From JBBPYR01 sp038199755 (lineage in GTDB: Bacteria > Chloroflexota > Ktedonobacteria > Ktedonobacterales > Ktedonobacteraceae): a DNA stretch of 58,891 bases. The translations under genes and the position numbers were made by a program. Below the pieces are notes generated by a model that searched no databases, had not been told where the DNA came from, and saw only the letters and a list, made by a program, of their open reading frames with translations. The stretch spans positions 1 to 58,891 of the forward strand of contig JBBPYR010000161.1 in the NCBI GenBank assembly GCA_038199755.1, written 5' to 3'. This document shows, piece after piece, positions 25,276 through 33,903 of the stretch (position 1 is its first letter; every line of letters starts with the position of its first letter).

Positions 25276-25534
25276 GCGTTTAACAAATGAAACGGGTCAT
25301 CATGGAAACCCATCCGTAGGGGCCAGATAGCTCCTTTCCGACTGCCTGAGCGTAGCGCACTCCTCTCCGTCTGATGACGCGCAGCGTAGGAGCGATAGCT
25401 CCGTTTCAGACGGAATGCGCAAGAAGAGGCGATAGCCTCGTTGTCCATCGGAATAAGGAAACAAGCGAGAGCTCCGTTTCAGACGGAATTTCAAGAAGGC
25501 GCGAGAGCCTTCCTTGCATTCTGTCTGAGCGAAG
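25276..25534. repeat. Half a family A element joined to nested family C repeats
   Basis: Starts with the left A flank (AACAAATGAAACGGGTCATC ... CCATCCGTAGGGGCCAGAT), which breaks off at 25329. Then follow C-type modules: TTTCCGACTGCCTGAGCG, AGCGATAGCTCCGTTTCAGA, GGCGATAGCCTCG and CATTCTGTCTGAGCGAAGC. The sufU stop codon lies at the edge of the last module. Confidence 0.7.
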
Positions 25535-25933
25535 CTATTCTTCTGCGTCGGCGTCGGGCTTTTCTAGACCAGCCATCGCCAGCCCACGGTGTAGCACACG
25601 CAGTGATAAGAAGGCACACTTCATGCGTGCCGGGCTGATGGGCACACCCAGAGCCTCCAAGACATCACTCTTGCCAAGTGCGACCACCTCCGCCACGGTT
25701 TTGCCCTCGATCATTTCGGAGAGCATGGAAGCGGCGGCCTGGCTGATGGCACAGCCGCGCCCCTGAAAGCGCACCTCTGACACGTGGTCGCCCTCTACCA
25801 GCAGGTCAATGCCTAGCTGGTCGCCACAGAGCGGATTGGTGTCTTCCGCGTGTACGCTCGGTTGTTCAAGCTTCCCGTAATTACGTGGGTTGCGGTAGTG
25901 TTCCAGAATGTATTCGCGATATTCCATTGACAT
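25535..25933 (-). CDS. sufU: SufU-type iron-sulphur scaffold / sulphur transfer protein
   Basis: 132 residues of the IscU-like fold. The zinc or cluster ligands are C36, D38 (NPLCGDQ), C61 (GRGCAISQAAASM) and C106 (RMKCAFLSLRVLHR). The sequence has the extra segment between the second and third Cys (residues 76-103) that marks SufU. In Gram-positive bacteria SufU accepts sulphur from SufS. GGGAGGA precedes the ATG. It follows sufS in the same direction with a repeat between them. The acidic end DADAEE is not conserved in the family, and its TAG is contributed by the border of a family C repeat. Confidence 0.92.
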   Translation of the reverse strand: MSMEYREYILEHYRNPRNYGKLEQPSVHAEDTNPLCGDQLGIDLLVEGDHVSEVRFQGRGCAISQAAASMLSEMIEGKTVAEVVALGKSDVLEALGVPISPARMKCAFLSLRVLHRGLAMAGLEKPDADAEE

Positions 25934-25966
25934 ATGTCAGATCCTCCCTCATGTTCAGCGAGGGTA

Positions 25967-26062
25967 GTAAGGGCACCCGCAAGAGGGATGCCCCTACAAT
26001 GATAACGTGGGTTAGACGAGGCCGTCGCTTGGTAGGGGCATCCCTCTTGCGGATGCCCTTAC
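25967..26062. repeat. Long hairpin element between sufS and sufU
   Basis: Arms GTAAGGGCACCCGCAAGAGG and its near complement, each continued by GATGCCCCTAC or GTAGGGGCATC, enclose a 36-base loop. The GTAGGGGC termini face inward, unlike families A and B. It resembles the arms at 3454 and 10319. Confidence 0.85.
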
Positions 26063-26073
26063 CCTCAACATGA

Positions 26074-27333
26074 TTATAACGCAAAGATGCTGCGGGCTTT
26101 TTGCAAGCCTGCTACTAGTGTGTCAATCTCTTCTTTGATGGTGTAGACGTAGAAACTGGCGCGGGCGGTCGCGGCCAGCCCGTAGCGTTCCATCAGCGGT
26201 TGCGCGCAGTGATGACCGGCGCGAATAGCGACGCCCGCTTCCTGATCTAGGATAGAGGCGAGGTCATGCGGATGGATATCACCGAGCGTGAATGAGATGA
26301 CGCCGCCGCGCTTACTGGCTTCGGGTCCGTAGATCATCAGTTCGGGAACGGTCTGCAATTGTGCCATCGCGTAGGTGGTAATCTCTTGCTCGTGGGCATG
26401 CACCTGTTCCATGCCGAGCGCGGCCAGATAGTCTACAGCTGCCCCAAGCCCGACGGCCTCGGCGATGGCCGGTGTGCCAGCCTCAAATTTCCATGGCAGA
26501 TCATTCCAGGTGGACTCACGCAACTTGACGGTACGAATCATGTCACCACCGCCCATGAATGGGGGCATGGCTTCGAGTAGGTCACGCTTGCCATAGAGCA
26601 CGCCAATGCCGGTTGGTCCGAGCATTTTGTGTGCGCTAAAGCAGAGGAAGTCGGCATCCAATGCCTGGACATCAACGGGCAGGTGGGGCACGCTCTGTGC
26701 TGCGTCAAGCACGGTGATCGCACCCACGGCGTGGGCTTGCGCGATCATCTCCTGGGCAGGCGTGATGGTGCCGAGCACGTTCGACATGTGCGTAAAGGCT
26801 ACCAGCTTAGGCTGTTGTTTGAGTAGGGTTTCGTAGACATCGAGGCGCAGCAGACCATCGTCCGTGACGGGAATGAATTCCAGGCGTGCTCCTGTGCGCT
26901 GCGCCAGCAACTGCCAGGGAACGAGGTTGCTGTGGTGTTCCATCTCGGTTAAGATGATCAGATCGTTGGCATGAATGTTGGTATTACCCCAACTGTATGC
27001 GAGCAGGTTGAGGCTCTCGGTCGTGTTGCGCGTGAAGATGATTTGTTTGCTCTGGCGGGCGTTGATGAAGCGTGCCACTTTTACCCGTGCCTTCTCCATC
27101 GCCGCCGTTGCCTCTTCGCTCAGCAGATAGACACCACGGTGTACGTTGGCGTTATAGGTTTGATAGTACACGTTCATGGCCTCAAGCACTGAGGCAGGCT
27201 TCTGCGAACTGGCGGTGCTATCTAGATAGGTGAGTGGTTTTCCATGGACTTGTCGCGACAAAATAGGGAAATCATTCCGAATAGTAGCAATGTCGCGTTG
27301 TATCCCCTCTGCATTTTTCGTTGTTATTGACAT
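26074..27333 (-). CDS. sufS: SufS-type cysteine desulphurase
   Basis: 419 residues of the class II (SufS/CsdA) group. It takes sulphur from cysteine as a persulphide. K236 in SAHKMLGP is the PLP lysine; C376 in RAGHHCAQPLMERY is the persulphide cysteine in the short loop typical of class II. The N-terminal motif LTYLDSTASSQKP is a small variation of the usual LDNAATSQKP. ATG at 27333 is used. It lies between the SufB/SufD-type gene (659-base gap with repeats) and sufU. Confidence 0.95.
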   Translation of the reverse strand: MSITTKNAEGIQRDIATIRNDFPILSRQVHGKPLTYLDSTASSQKPASVLEAMNVYYQTYNANVHRGVYLLSEEATAAMEKARVKVARFINARQSKQIIFTRNTTESLNLLAYSWGNTNIHANDLIILTEMEHHSNLVPWQLLAQRTGARLEFIPVTDDGLLRLDVYETLLKQQPKLVAFTHMSNVLGTITPAQEMIAQAHAVGAITVLDAAQSVPHLPVDVQALDADFLCFSAHKMLGPTGIGVLYGKRDLLEAMPPFMGGGDMIRTVKLRESTWNDLPWKFEAGTPAIAEAVGLGAAVDYLAALGMEQVHAHEQEITTYAMAQLQTVPELMIYGPEASKRGGVISFTLGDIHPHDLASILDQEAGVAIRAGHHCAQPLMERYGLAATARASFYVYTIKEEIDTLVAGLQKARSIFAL

Positions 27334-27992
27334 GCTGTACCTGTTTTCTCTCTCGATGCCCCTGCCCCTATGGGGCGGAACCCCCTTGCTGTTGTGCGGT
27401 CGCCCTTGCCAATTCCGTCCGTAGGGATGGGATTATGGTGATGAACGAATGAAACGGGCAACGATGGGAACGCTGTAGGGGCCAGATTGATCGCGTCCCG
27501 AGGCGATTTATCGCCAGAGATTCAGCGGATTTCGCTCAATAAATTGAGCGTAGGGCACGATCAATCTGGCCCCTACGGATGGGTTTCTCTGATGACCAGG
27601 TTCATTTGTTCATGTTCATTAGCGCGTCCCTGGGACGATTTATCGTCTGTGAACGGGTACGGGGGCGCGATACATCTGGCTGCTCCTTATTCCGACCGAC
27701 AACGCCGCTCTCGCGTCTCTTGCAAGACAGTCAGAAACGGAGCTCTCGCTTGTTTCTTTATTGCGATGGACAACGAGGCTATCGCCTCTAGCTACGCTCA
27801 GTCCATCGGAAAGGTAGCTACGCTTCGCGTCATCTGACTGCAAAGAGTGCGCTTCGCTCAGTCGGTCGGAAAGGTAGCCTACAGGCCTGTAGCGCGCTTC
27901 GCTGCTGCCCACGCGATAATCGCGTCCTCTCCCGCCCCTACAGAAACGGGCGAACCCCCACATGTTGCCATATGGGTGAATTACGAACGATG
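27334..27992. repeat. Repeat-filled gap inside the SUF operon: family A copy 3 and family C modules
   Basis: A copy 3 is complete at about 27440-27617, with flanks GAACGAATGAAACGGGCAAC and TTCATTTGTTCATG. Its core 27473-27578 has the two inner hairpins. From 27640 to 27935 C-like modules follow (TATTCCGACCGACAACGCC, CGAGGCTATCGCCTCTAGC, CGCTTCGCTCAGTCGGTCGG). No gene seen. Confidence 0.8.
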
Positions 27993-29450
27993 TTAGTATT
28001 CGCTGAGTTTGATCTCTTCGTCTTTGGTGCTGTCGTCGAGATGGACGGCATGCTCATCGACGCCTTCGATCTCCCAACGTTCCTGGACATCGATCCAGCT
28101 ATCGGCCTCGTTCTGGTGGTAGTTACCACTCATACGACGCACAATGCTGCGACGCAGGCGGGTACGCAGTGCCTCTATTGGGATGCGCTGTAGCACTGGC
28201 TCGAAGAAGCCCTGTACGATGATGCGCTCAGCCTCTTCGCGGGGAATGCCACGCACCATCAGGTAGAAGAGCTGCTCTTCGTCGATCTGGCCACTGGTGG
28301 CACCGTGACTGGCACTCACCTCGTTGGCGGCAATCTCCAGGCCAGGTATCATTTCCGCACGCGCTTTATTGCTCAGGAGCAGGGCGTGGGCGGAGAGGAA
28401 TGAGGCGGTTTGCTGTGCCTTGGGATGAATGCGAATCATGCCTTCGAACTCAACACGCGATGCGTCGGTCAAGACGCCTTTTACCAGCGTCTCGGCATTG
28501 GTGGAGAGGGCGTCATGATCGGAGAGCGTGTTGATGGCGAAACGCTGGTCATGGTCGGTGAAGAAGATGCCCACCAGTTCGCCCGCGCTGCCATGGCCCT
28601 TGAGTCCCGCTCCTATCGTCTCGTGCGTGACCTTGCTGCCGAGATCGGCCATCACAAAAGTGACGCTACCATCCTTCTCAAAGAGGGCGTTCTTGTTGGT
28701 AATATTCCAGACGTTTTGGTCCAGGTCTTGCAGGTTGCTAAACTCGACCCGCGCCTCATTCTTGGCGAAGATCTCTACCACATCGCTCAGCAGGGCCAGT
28801 TGGCCTGCGGGTATCTGCGAATTGTACTCCTCGACAAAGCGAATGTTGGCCTGTGGCTCGGCGATGATCAGCGTGTGGCTGAAGCTCGCGGCCTCTGGTG
28901 TGTCCAGGAAGACCTGTGCCAGCATGGGAGCTTCAATCTCGACGCCCTGTGGCACGTAGAGGAAGAAGCCACCGCTCCAAAAGGCAGCGTGCAAGGCGGT
29001 ATATTTGTTGCTACTGACCGGAATGCAGTTGGTCATGAAGTATTGCTGCACCAGTGCAGGATACTCGCGTACCGCTGTATCCAGATCGGTGAGAATCACG
29101 CCCTGCTGCTTGAGTTCTGCGCTCAACTGGGTGTAGACAACGGTGCTATTGTACTGCACGATCAAGCCGGAGCGTTCGCTGATCAGCGTTTCCTTCATCG
29201 ATTGCTCGATGGCGGCAGGAAGGGTGCCATCCTGCGCTGAAGCCACAAAGGGATTAAGGTCCTGGAACTTAAAATTAGAGATGGTGCGCCAGGTACCCAG
29301 ATCGCCACGGCGACCGAGCGGAGCTGACGTTTGCTCGTAGACATCCCAGGCTTGCAGACGCTTTTGTAGCATCCAATCCGGCTCACTCTTCAAGCGCGAC
29401 AGTTCCACGACCGCGCTACGCGAGAAGCCAGGTGCTAACACATTAAGCAT
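27993..29450 (-). CDS. sufD: SufB/SufD-family Fe-S assembly scaffold subunit
   Basis: 485 residues. The N-terminal part reads like SufB (LKSEPDWMLQKRLQAWDVYE; later ALHAAFWSGGFFLYVPQGVE). The C-terminal part reads like SufD: SHGATSGQIDEEQLFYLMVR keeps the His that SufD contributes to the SufB-SufD interface, while the place of the SufB cysteine is Ala (NKARAEMIP). Only one SufB/SufD gene is in this operon, where most bacteria have two. It may form a homodimer on SufC2 or pair with a SufB encoded elsewhere. The gene overlaps sufC by 8 bases. The symbol is chosen by the C-terminal features and is not certain. Confidence 0.85.
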   Translation of the reverse strand: MLNVLAPGFSRSAVVELSRLKSEPDWMLQKRLQAWDVYEQTSAPLGRRGDLGTWRTISNFKFQDLNPFVASAQDGTLPAAIEQSMKETLISERSGLIVQYNSTVVYTQLSAELKQQGVILTDLDTAVREYPALVQQYFMTNCIPVSSNKYTALHAAFWSGGFFLYVPQGVEIEAPMLAQVFLDTPEAASFSHTLIIAEPQANIRFVEEYNSQIPAGQLALLSDVVEIFAKNEARVEFSNLQDLDQNVWNITNKNALFEKDGSVTFVMADLGSKVTHETIGAGLKGHGSAGELVGIFFTDHDQRFAINTLSDHDALSTNAETLVKGVLTDASRVEFEGMIRIHPKAQQTASFLSAHALLLSNKARAEMIPGLEIAANEVSASHGATSGQIDEEQLFYLMVRGIPREEAERIIVQGFFEPVLQRIPIEALRTRLRRSIVRRMSGNYHQNEADSWIDVQERWEIEGVDEHAVHLDDSTKDEEIKLSEY

Positions 29451-30273
29451 TGACCTTTACCTCGTTCTCACTCTGATCATCGACAGGCTTAAGCCACTCG
29501 TAGCCCTTCTCTTCGAGCTCGAAGGCCAGTTCTTTGCCGCCGGACTTGATGATGCGACCATTGAACATAACGTGCACGAAGTCGGGGGTGATGTAGTTCA
29601 GCATGCGTTGATAGTGGGTGATGAGCAGAATGCCCAGGTTGGGGCCAGTCAGAGCATTGACGCTCTCAGAAACGATGCGCAGGGCGTCGATATCGAGGCC
29701 GGAGTCGGTTTCGTCCATCAAGGCGATCTCTGGCTCAAGCAGGGCCATCTGCAAAATCTCGGCGCGTTTCTTTTCGCCACCAGAGAAGCCATCGTTGATG
29801 GAGCGGTTAATGAAGCTGTTATCCACTTTAAGGAGCTTCATTTTGGCTTGCAGCAGTTTGCGGAATTCGCCAGGAGGAATGCCTCTGCGCTTGCTGGCTT
29901 TGCCAGTGGGGTTATCGCCCTCTTCCAATGGCTTGTTGCCTTCGCGCACGGCCTCTAGGGAGCGGCGCAGGAAGTTGGCTACGCTGACGCCGGGGATGGA
30001 CATGGGATATTGGAAGGCCAGGAACAGGCGCATGCGAGCGCGGCGGTCCGGCGAATATTCGAGGATGTTTTCACCCTTGAACCAGACTTCACCTTCGGTG
30101 ACTTCATATTTGGGGTTGCCCATGATGACGTTTGCTAGCGTACTCTTGCCGGAGCCATTTGGTCCCATTAAGGCGTGAATTTCGCCCTGACTGACGGTCA
30201 GGTCTACGCCGCGCAAAATTGGCTTGCCCTCAATATTGGCATGAAGATTTTTAATTACTAATTCTGATCCCAT
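29443..30273 (-). CDS. sufC: SufC, Fe-S assembly ATPase
   Basis: 276 residues, an ABC-type ATPase of the SUF scaffold complex in the cytosol. Walker A GPNGSGKST, the signature FSGGEKKRAEILQ, and a Walker B region ALMDETDSGLDIDALR are all present, the last being typical of SufC. An insertion of about 20 residues (NKPLEEGDNPTGKASKRRG) lies before the signature. ATG at 30273 starts the conserved MGSELVIKNLHA; a longer frame reaches 30354 without support. AAGGTG lies 10 bases upstream. First structural gene after the regulator, 99 bases apart. Confidence 0.95.
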   Translation of the reverse strand: MGSELVIKNLHANIEGKPILRGVDLTVSQGEIHALMGPNGSGKSTLANVIMGNPKYEVTEGEVWFKGENILEYSPDRRARMRLFLAFQYPMSIPGVSVANFLRRSLEAVREGNKPLEEGDNPTGKASKRRGIPPGEFRKLLQAKMKLLKVDNSFINRSINDGFSGGEKKRAEILQMALLEPEIALMDETDSGLDIDALRIVSESVNALTGPNLGILLITHYQRMLNYITPDFVHVMFNGRIIKSGGKELAFELEEKGYEWLKPVDDQSENEVKVNA

Positions 30274-30372
30274 TGCTAGATAACACCTTTCTCCGATACA
30301 TGCGCTCAGGAGTGACCGCAAGGGTCGCTCTATGGGTGATAGACCCACGCGCATGTATGTTATTGTTTGAAT

Positions 30373-30927
30373 TTATGATAAGGGGCGCAGCTGTGATGCT
30401 TCGCCTTCTTTCGTAACGTATACCCCCGTTGCCGCCACTTCGCTGCTTGGCAGTCCTACGTGAATATCTGAGAGTGCGATAAAATGCTGCGGCGGACCAG
30501 CCTTGCTCGATGCATTTGCCAGTTCGTCGAGCGTCATGGCGTCAAGTGTCTGGGCAACGGCATCGCGCACTTTGGCCCAGAGATACTTGGTCTTGCAGGC
30601 ATCCAGGAAATTGCAGATTTGCGCCATCTCGCCCTCGGTCGCGCAAATCATGGGGGCAATCGGCCCCTCTAGCACGCGCACAATCTCGCCCATCGTGATT
30701 TGTGATGGGTGACGACTGAGGCGATAGCCACCGTGTGCCCCACGCGTACTTACGACGAGCGTGGGCTCCGCTTCGCGTAACAACTTTACGAGTTGCTCTA
30801 AATATGCCAGGGGCAACATCTCTGTCTGTGAAATATCAGACAGTGAGCGAGGGCGCCCGCCGAAATGACGTGCAAGATCGACCATAATCCGTACACCATA
30901 TTCGCCTTTTGTAGATACTCGTAACAT
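30373..30927 (-). CDS. Rrf2-family Fe-S-sensing regulator of the SUF operon
   Basis: 184 residues. An N-terminal winged helix (LRVSTKGEYGVRIMVDLAR, then LPLAYLEQLVKLLREAE and STRGAHGGYRL) is followed by three cysteines, C95, C105 and C111, in the loop where IscR-type regulators bind a 2Fe-2S cluster. It is the first gene of the leftward SUF operon. An inverted repeat just downstream of its promoter could be its own operator, giving feedback by cluster status. The tail after residue 140 is longer than in IscR. Confidence 0.9.
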   Translation of the reverse strand: MLRVSTKGEYGVRIMVDLARHFGGRPRSLSDISQTEMLPLAYLEQLVKLLREAEPTLVVSTRGAHGGYRLSRHPSQITMGEIVRVLEGPIAPMICATEGEMAQICNFLDACKTKYLWAKVRDAVAQTLDAMTLDELANASSKAGPPQHFIALSDIHVGLPSSEVAATGVYVTKEGEASQLRPLS

Positions 30928-30966
30928 GCTATGGTCGCTCCCTTCGTCAGTATCCGGTAAAAATTT

Positions 30967-30985
30967 TTAGGTTAATCCGACCTAA
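30967..30985 (-). promoter_or_regulatory. Probable Rrf2 operator of the SUF operon
   Basis: A perfect inverted repeat TTAGGT-N7-ACCTAA lies 12 bases past the -10 box, so bound regulator would block initiation. TAGGT half-sites separated in this way resemble Rrf2/IscR-type sites. Confidence 0.7.
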
Positions 30986-30997
30986 TCACTAGGATAT

Positions 30998-31026
30998 ATT
31001 CTACCACCTCTCACGCGAGATTGCAA
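30998..31026 (-). promoter_or_regulatory. SUF operon promoter
   Basis: Read leftward: TTGCAA (31026-31021), 17 bases, TAGAAT (31003-30998). It is well placed 71 bases upstream of the Rrf2 start codon. Confidence 0.7.
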
Positions 31027-31400
31027 CGGGGCAGAATGTTAGGGGTGGCTGCAAGGGCAGGGCGTCATGAATGTCTGGGTGCGAATGGTTCATGATTGTT
31101 ACGATTGGTGCGATTGTTTGAATGCGTGAGCAAGGTACGAGGGGTTCATGATTGTTACAGTTGTTACAATTGTTGCAGTTGTTTTAGTGCGTGGGCAAGA
31201 TACGAGGGGTGGCCATGCCCGTTTCGTAGGGGCGGGAGAGGATGTGGATGAGGGGTCGGGACCTTCTGGGTCGCCCGTGCCGGGGGAAAGGCATCGTTTC
31301 GACAACGATTCCCCCACCCCACGGGCGACCCAGAGGGTCCACCCAGCCTCCCAACCCCTCTCCCGCCCCTACGGAAATGGGCGTGGTCACACCTCAGTCT
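31027..31400. repeat. Gap with family B copy 4 (31225-31373)
   Basis: The B core runs from CGTAGGGGCGGGAGAGG to CTCCCGCCCCTACGG with inner arms GGGTCGCCCGTGCCGGGGG and CCCACGGGCGACCCAGAG. Before it, 31085-31200 has two imperfect copies of a stretch with GTTCATGATTGTTAC and GTGCGTGGGCAAGATACGAG. No gene seen. Confidence 0.8.
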
Positions 31401-31796
31401 CTATGGTAGGGGGATTTCATCGGTGTAGTGCAGGCGGGCTTCGTTCAGGGCGGTGTTGAGGTCGTCATGGCGTGCAATTTGGTCGATGCGTTGATTTTCA
31501 AGGCGAAAACGAGAGGCCAGGTCTCGTTCACTGGTGATTTCTCCGGTTTCGATTGAGTGCCACACGCCATGTTGGGCTAGCACCACGATATTATCGCGTG
31601 CAAATGCGCGCAGTGTGGTGAGATGCAATCCGGCGCGACCGAGCCAATCCCGCAAAAGTTGGTGTCCGTGGCCGGAGCCGCGAGGTCCAACCAGTTCAAT
31701 ATCGGGAGTAGATAATGCGATGAGGCGATCGCTGTCTTGAGAATTGGCTGCTTGCTGCCACGCCAGGACAAGGGCAACTGAACTAACCGATGCCAT
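31401..31796 (-). CDS. NTF2-like (SnoaL-type) small protein
   Basis: 131 residues. The pattern LVLAWQQAANSQDSDRLIAL, then STPDIELVGPRGSGHGHQLL and LRDWLGRAGL, fits the NTF2/SnoaL alpha-beta barrel used by small isomerases, hydrolases and binding proteins. No catalytic residues can be assigned. AAGGAG lies 7 bases before the ATG. It diverges from the broken marR gene, which may once have controlled it. Confidence 0.7.
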   Translation of the reverse strand: MASVSSVALVLAWQQAANSQDSDRLIALSTPDIELVGPRGSGHGHQLLRDWLGRAGLHLTTLRAFARDNIVVLAQHGVWHSIETGEITSERDLASRFRLENQRIDQIARHDDLNTALNEARLHYTDEIPLP

Positions 31797-31813
31797 AGGT
31801 GTTCTCCTTTATT

Positions 31814-31836
31814 TATATGCATGCTACATACATATA
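31814..31836. promoter_or_regulatory. Possible MarR operator
   Basis: TATATG-N11-CATATA, an inverted repeat in the 83-base divergent region between the NTF2-like and marR genes. Both spacing and location suit a MarR-type site, but AT-rich inverted repeats occur easily by chance. Confidence 0.3.
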
Positions 31837-31879
31837 TTTTGCTTTATGAGAGACAGCTTGTCAAGTGATACAATGAAGC

Positions 31880-32422
31880 ATGACTGATGGAAATGAACCG
31901 CCACGAATTGAAGAGCAGCAGAGAGTAGAGTCGGCTTTGGATCAAGCGGGTCAAGCCTTATTCCGCTTGGGTAGGATATTTAGCCGTTATCCAATGAAGG
32001 ATCAGTTGCAGAGACAGACTGGACAAGGCATCGAACTTTCACGCATCCTGGTGGCGGAGGCTGTGGCAATAGGATCGACGGAAGCGAAGCAAGAGGTGAC
32101 TGTCGGCGTTGTGGCTGAGCGGCTGCGTATTGATCCCTCTACTGCCAGCCGTCTGGTCGCGGAGACAATAAGGGCTGGATAGCTTGCGCGACTGCCTTCA
32201 CAGATGGATAGCCGCCGACTGCGGCTGGAACTGACCGCGACTGGACGCGGACTGGTTGCAGATGCCCAACGCTATCAACGCACGGTCTTTGAATATGTCA
32301 CGCGTGATTGGACAGAAACTGAACAGCTGGAATTCGCACGTCTGCTACTCAAATTTGTCGCATCTGTTAGTGAAGCTCACGCTGAGAGCAGCGCGGCGGA
32401 TGAACCCTCACTGGAGGAATAG
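31880..32422 (+). pseudogene. MarR-family regulator interrupted by one amber codon
   Basis: Two pieces in the same frame, 31880-32182 and from 32183 on, form a normal MarR protein of 180 residues split by TAG at 32180-32182. Before the stop: VTVGVVAERLRIDPSTASRL, the recognition helix region. After it: LARLPSQMDSRRLRLELTAT, the wing. The stop takes the place of the residue between Gly and Leu in AG-LARLP, which in MarR proteins is usually aromatic, so a TAC or TAT to TAG change is likely. No frameshift. It could be a recent nonsense mutation, a sequence error, or readthrough. The gene diverges from the NTF2-like gene. Confidence 0.8.
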
Positions 32423-32444
32423 ACTACTATAAGGACGATTCATT

Positions 32445-33521
32445 TTGCAGACGCATGAACGGACAAGATCATCAACGGGGGGGCCGCGGGTGGCGGTTGC
32501 GGGGCAACGCTATGTGCGTTCGTTCCTGTTTGCGCGCAGGATCGACGCGCCCTTTGCGCGCGTGCATTTGCTGGCACGGGTGTTGTTTGTATTTGCGCTT
32601 TCTTTGCTGCAATTGCGGGCTATTGATACATTGCATCCTGATCTGCTCACGGCTACGCTGACGTGGGGGGTGGCATGCGCCCTCTTATTCGTAATCGGCA
32701 TAAGCCGCAGGGTTGCGCAGTTCTATTTTCTGGTGACGCTGCCTGCTCTGTTGAGCCTGTTCACCTCGTGGCTGCTGTTCAATCCTGTTGCTGGACGCGT
32801 CGTGCTGCTACGAGCCACTGTCTATTCAGGGCAGTTGGTACTGGGTGTCGGGTTGTGGCAGGTGCTGTGGCTCGTGTTGGTGGGCGCATTCTTTGTGTGG
32901 GCGCGCAAGCTTGCGCTGGGGCTGCTGGTGGCTACTGTGCTCACAATTGTGTTGACGCACTTCGTCGCGCTGCCCTTCTGGACGTGGACACGGGTGGCGT
33001 TTTTTCATCCCTTGCTGGTGCTGGTCAGTGATGAGGGGTTGTTGGTGGCTTGCACAAAGGTGATTGGTTACGCGGGTATGGTGCTGGCAACGCTTGTGCT
33101 GCTGGTGACGAGTAGGGATGTGGAGCTGCTGGGGCTGTTGCGCCAATTGCGTTTGCCACAGCCGATTGTCTTTTTTGTGGCCACGGTGTTCCGTTCACTT
33201 GACCTGGCTTTGAGCGATTTTGAGACGATTCGGCAGGCGCAACGCGCACGCGCTATTGATGTGCGCCCACGCAGTTTTGTGCGCCGTGTACGCGATCTGG
33301 CGAGTCTGGCGGTGCCACTGGTGGCTGCGATGATTCGCCGTTCCAGCGAGATTGGCGATGCCTTGTATGCTCGTGGCTATTCGCTCAAGCAGGTGGGCAC
33401 GGATTTTTATGAGACGAGCCCCTGGCGACCCATTGATTGGGTGTTTACGGCGGTCAGTCTGGCGATACTGTATTATGTGTTCTGGCATTATGTAAATTTA
33501 ACGGTGCTGGTGGTAGGATGA
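32445..33521 (+). CDS. ECF transporter T component (EcfT/CbiQ family)
   Basis: 358 residues with about seven membrane helices. It is the transmembrane coupling subunit that links the ATPases to a substrate-binding S protein. The two coupling-helix motifs are visible: QAQRARAID and DALYARGYS, the first a variation of Ala-Arg-Gly. The start is TTG at 32445 with AAGGA 9 bases upstream; no better start is in frame. Two family A repeats separate it from the ATPase gene. No S component is nearby, so the substrate is unknown; this could be a shared module for several S proteins. Confidence 0.8.
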   Translation: MQTHERTRSSTGGPRVAVAGQRYVRSFLFARRIDAPFARVHLLARVLFVFALSLLQLRAIDTLHPDLLTATLTWGVACALLFVIGISRRVAQFYFLVTLPALLSLFTSWLLFNPVAGRVVLLRATVYSGQLVLGVGLWQVLWLVLVGAFFVWARKLALGLLVATVLTIVLTHFVALPFWTWTRVAFFHPLLVLVSDEGLLVACTKVIGYAGMVLATLVLLVTSRDVELLGLLRQLRLPQPIVFFVATVFRSLDLALSDFETIRQAQRARAIDVRPRSFVRRVRDLASLAVPLVAAMIRRSSEIGDALYARGYSLKQVGTDFYETSPWRPIDWVFTAVSLAILYYVFWHYVNLTVLVVG

Positions 33522-33903
33522 GGGGATAAGCAATCCCGTAGGGATACGTTATGGACATGAACGAATGAAATGGGGACCGTTGGGAATCGCTGTAGGGCCA
33601 GATTGATCGCGCCCCGAGGCGATTGATCGCCGGGGATCCAGGTACGCGGGGCGCGATAATGGACGTTCACAAATGAACATGGGTATCAGGGAAACCGCTG
33701 TAGGGGCCAGATTGATCGCGCCCCGAGGCGATTGATCGCCTGTGATCCAGGGGATCTCGCTCAATGAATTGAGCGGAGGGCGCGATCAATCTGGCCCCTA
33801 CGGAGGGGGCAGCGCGCTTCGCTGCTGCTTAGGGGATGTTTGTTCATGGATATGATTGTGTTCTGAGGGAGATGTATGGGTATTTGATGACAGGGGAGAT
33901 TTG
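33522..33903. repeat. Two family A repeats (copies 4 and 5) between the ECF genes
   Basis: Copy 4 (about 33590-33660) is truncated: it has the left arm and the first inner hairpin, then GCGGGGCGCGATAATGGACG. Copy 5 (33697-33803) is complete, with GGCGATTGATCGCC and GCTCAATGAATTGAGC inside. Left flanks AACGAATGAAATGGGG and ACAAATGAACATGGG match other A copies. They may be a tandem insertion. Confidence 0.85.

Noticed and set aside
25316..25534. Clustered short repeats that resemble a CRISPR array at first sight
   Set aside because: Units differ in length and are inverted repeats joined head to tail; there are no regular spacers and no cas genes.
27640..27935. Possible second CRISPR-like cluster
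   Set aside because: Same C-type palindromic modules without constant repeat and spacer length.
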